Part shown: positions 63,732 through 64,000 of the stretch, one piece after another | How positions within the stretch are numbered: position 1 is the stretch's first letter | Layout: each line of letters starts with the position of its first letter | Source: Roseitranquillus sp963749675 | GTDB lineage: Bacteria > Pseudomonadota > Alphaproteobacteria > Rhodobacterales > Rhodobacteraceae | Length of the DNA: 64,000 nt | Direction: 5' to 3' | Assembly: GCA_963749675.1 (NCBI GenBank) | Contig: CAVVNT010000001.1 | Location: 868,001-932,000, forward strand | Notes under the pieces: model-generated | Database searches by the model: none | What the model saw: the letters and a program-made list of their open reading frames with translations, nothing else | What the model was told of the DNA's origin: nothing | Program-made: the position numbers and the translations under genes

Positions 63732-64000
63732 CGAGTGACCTCGACCCGCGCGCCCTCTTTGAGATCCGACGGTGCCGGGACGATCACTGCGGCACCTTCC
63801 TCCAGCCCTTCTATCACCTCGACCTCGGTTGCGCCGCGGATTCCCAGCGCCACCGGTCGAGGCGCCGCGACGCCATCCTCGACGATCCATGCGACGCCGG
63901 AGGGGTCGACGGCGCTTGCCGGGACCAGCAGGACCGCTGGCTTCTCGCGCACGATCACGTTCACCTCGACGGTCATGCCGATCATGATGGGCGTGTCTTC
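63728..64000 (-). CDS. Membrane-fusion (HlyD/RND-type periplasmic adaptor) protein, C-terminal end
   Basis: The last 90 residues of an efflux adaptor: IMIGMTVEVNVIVREKPAVL, LVPASAVDPSGVAWIVEDG, then the beta-barrel/membrane-proximal VIEGLEEGAAVIVPAPSDLK and an end at VTR. The pairing with an FtsX-type permease marks a MacAB-like tripartite export system, here damaged in its permease. The gene runs off the right edge. Confidence 0.8.
   Translation of the reverse strand, partial: EDTPIMIGMTVEVNVIVREKPAVLLVPASAVDPSGVAWIVEDGVAAPRPVALGIRGATEVEVIEGLEEGAAVIVPAPSDLKEGARVEVTR

Noticed and set aside
1..64000. CRISPR arrays, tRNA or rRNA genes
   Set aside because: No regularly spaced direct repeats, cloverleaf-like segments or conserved rRNA text were found by reading. 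A dedicated search (tRNAscan, Infernal) would be decisive.

Overview
The window is about two-thirds G+C and looks like a chromosome segment of an alphaproteobacterium of the Rhodobacterales (Roseobacter/Paracoccus relatives). Pointers are the Rhodobacterales-type DUF6477, DUF6456 and PAS_5 proteins, an Irr-type iron-control palindrome before katG, the gmk / gamma-carbonic-anhydrase pair and a Roseobacter-like liv cluster. No rRNA, tRNA or CRISPR array was found by eye.

Layout. 1-9000: housekeeping genes (metA 3' to the left edge, a P-loop ATPase, a FadL-type porin, an EamA exporter, guaA, an MttB-family methyltransferase, DUF6477, DUF6456, an exported protein). 9100-12470: katG and lipA, divergent around an iron-responsive operator. 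12470-15600: a low-GC island with an Apea-like HEPN protein, a VapBC pair, a damaged HicB and small proteins. 15695-18260: a decayed peptide-type ABC binding protein and an alpha/beta hydrolase. 18283-34915: a D-apiose catabolism locus. A NanR/FadR-type regulator sits between a leftward sugar ABC system (binding protein, an ATPase-permease fusion, a permease) and a rightward operon apnL-apsD-oiaX-oiaK-apnO followed by a second complete sugar ABC system. Together the products would import apiose-type sugars and convert D-apiose via apionolactone, apionate and 3-oxo-isoapionate to glycolate and 3-phosphoglycerate.

35063-45568 is an insertion-sequence graveyard: two IS66 copies, a 5'-truncated serine recombinase, a 3.3-kb element with 29-bp inverted repeats carrying a nested IS110, and IS21, IS110 and IS481 pieces. 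45569-52924 is a branched-chain-amino-acid-type ABC operon (livK-G-F, a small protein, livH-M, a MobA-like gene) under a GlxA-type regulator. 53057-58165: aroG (class II), a PAS protein, gmk, gamma carbonic anhydrase, a small protein and a PhoR-like kinase. The last codons of the kinase were displaced by an intact IS21 element (58114-60704, 7-bp target duplication). 60755-62100 holds more IS debris. The right edge carries a DUF6544 protein, a truncated FtsX-type permease and the end of a membrane-fusion protein.

A window-wide pattern affects the reading of many genes. Eight otherwise intact chromosomal genes carry a single +1 insertion, and each insertion lies in or against a GANTC site (GACTC read as GAACTC, or GATTC read as GGATTC or GATTTC). 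GANTC is the CcrM methylation motif of alphaproteobacteria, so these are probably base-calling errors at methylated sites. I annotate those genes as functional CDSs with a suspected sequence error. The 15695-17244 gene and the IS remnants carry other lesions and are treated as pseudogenes.
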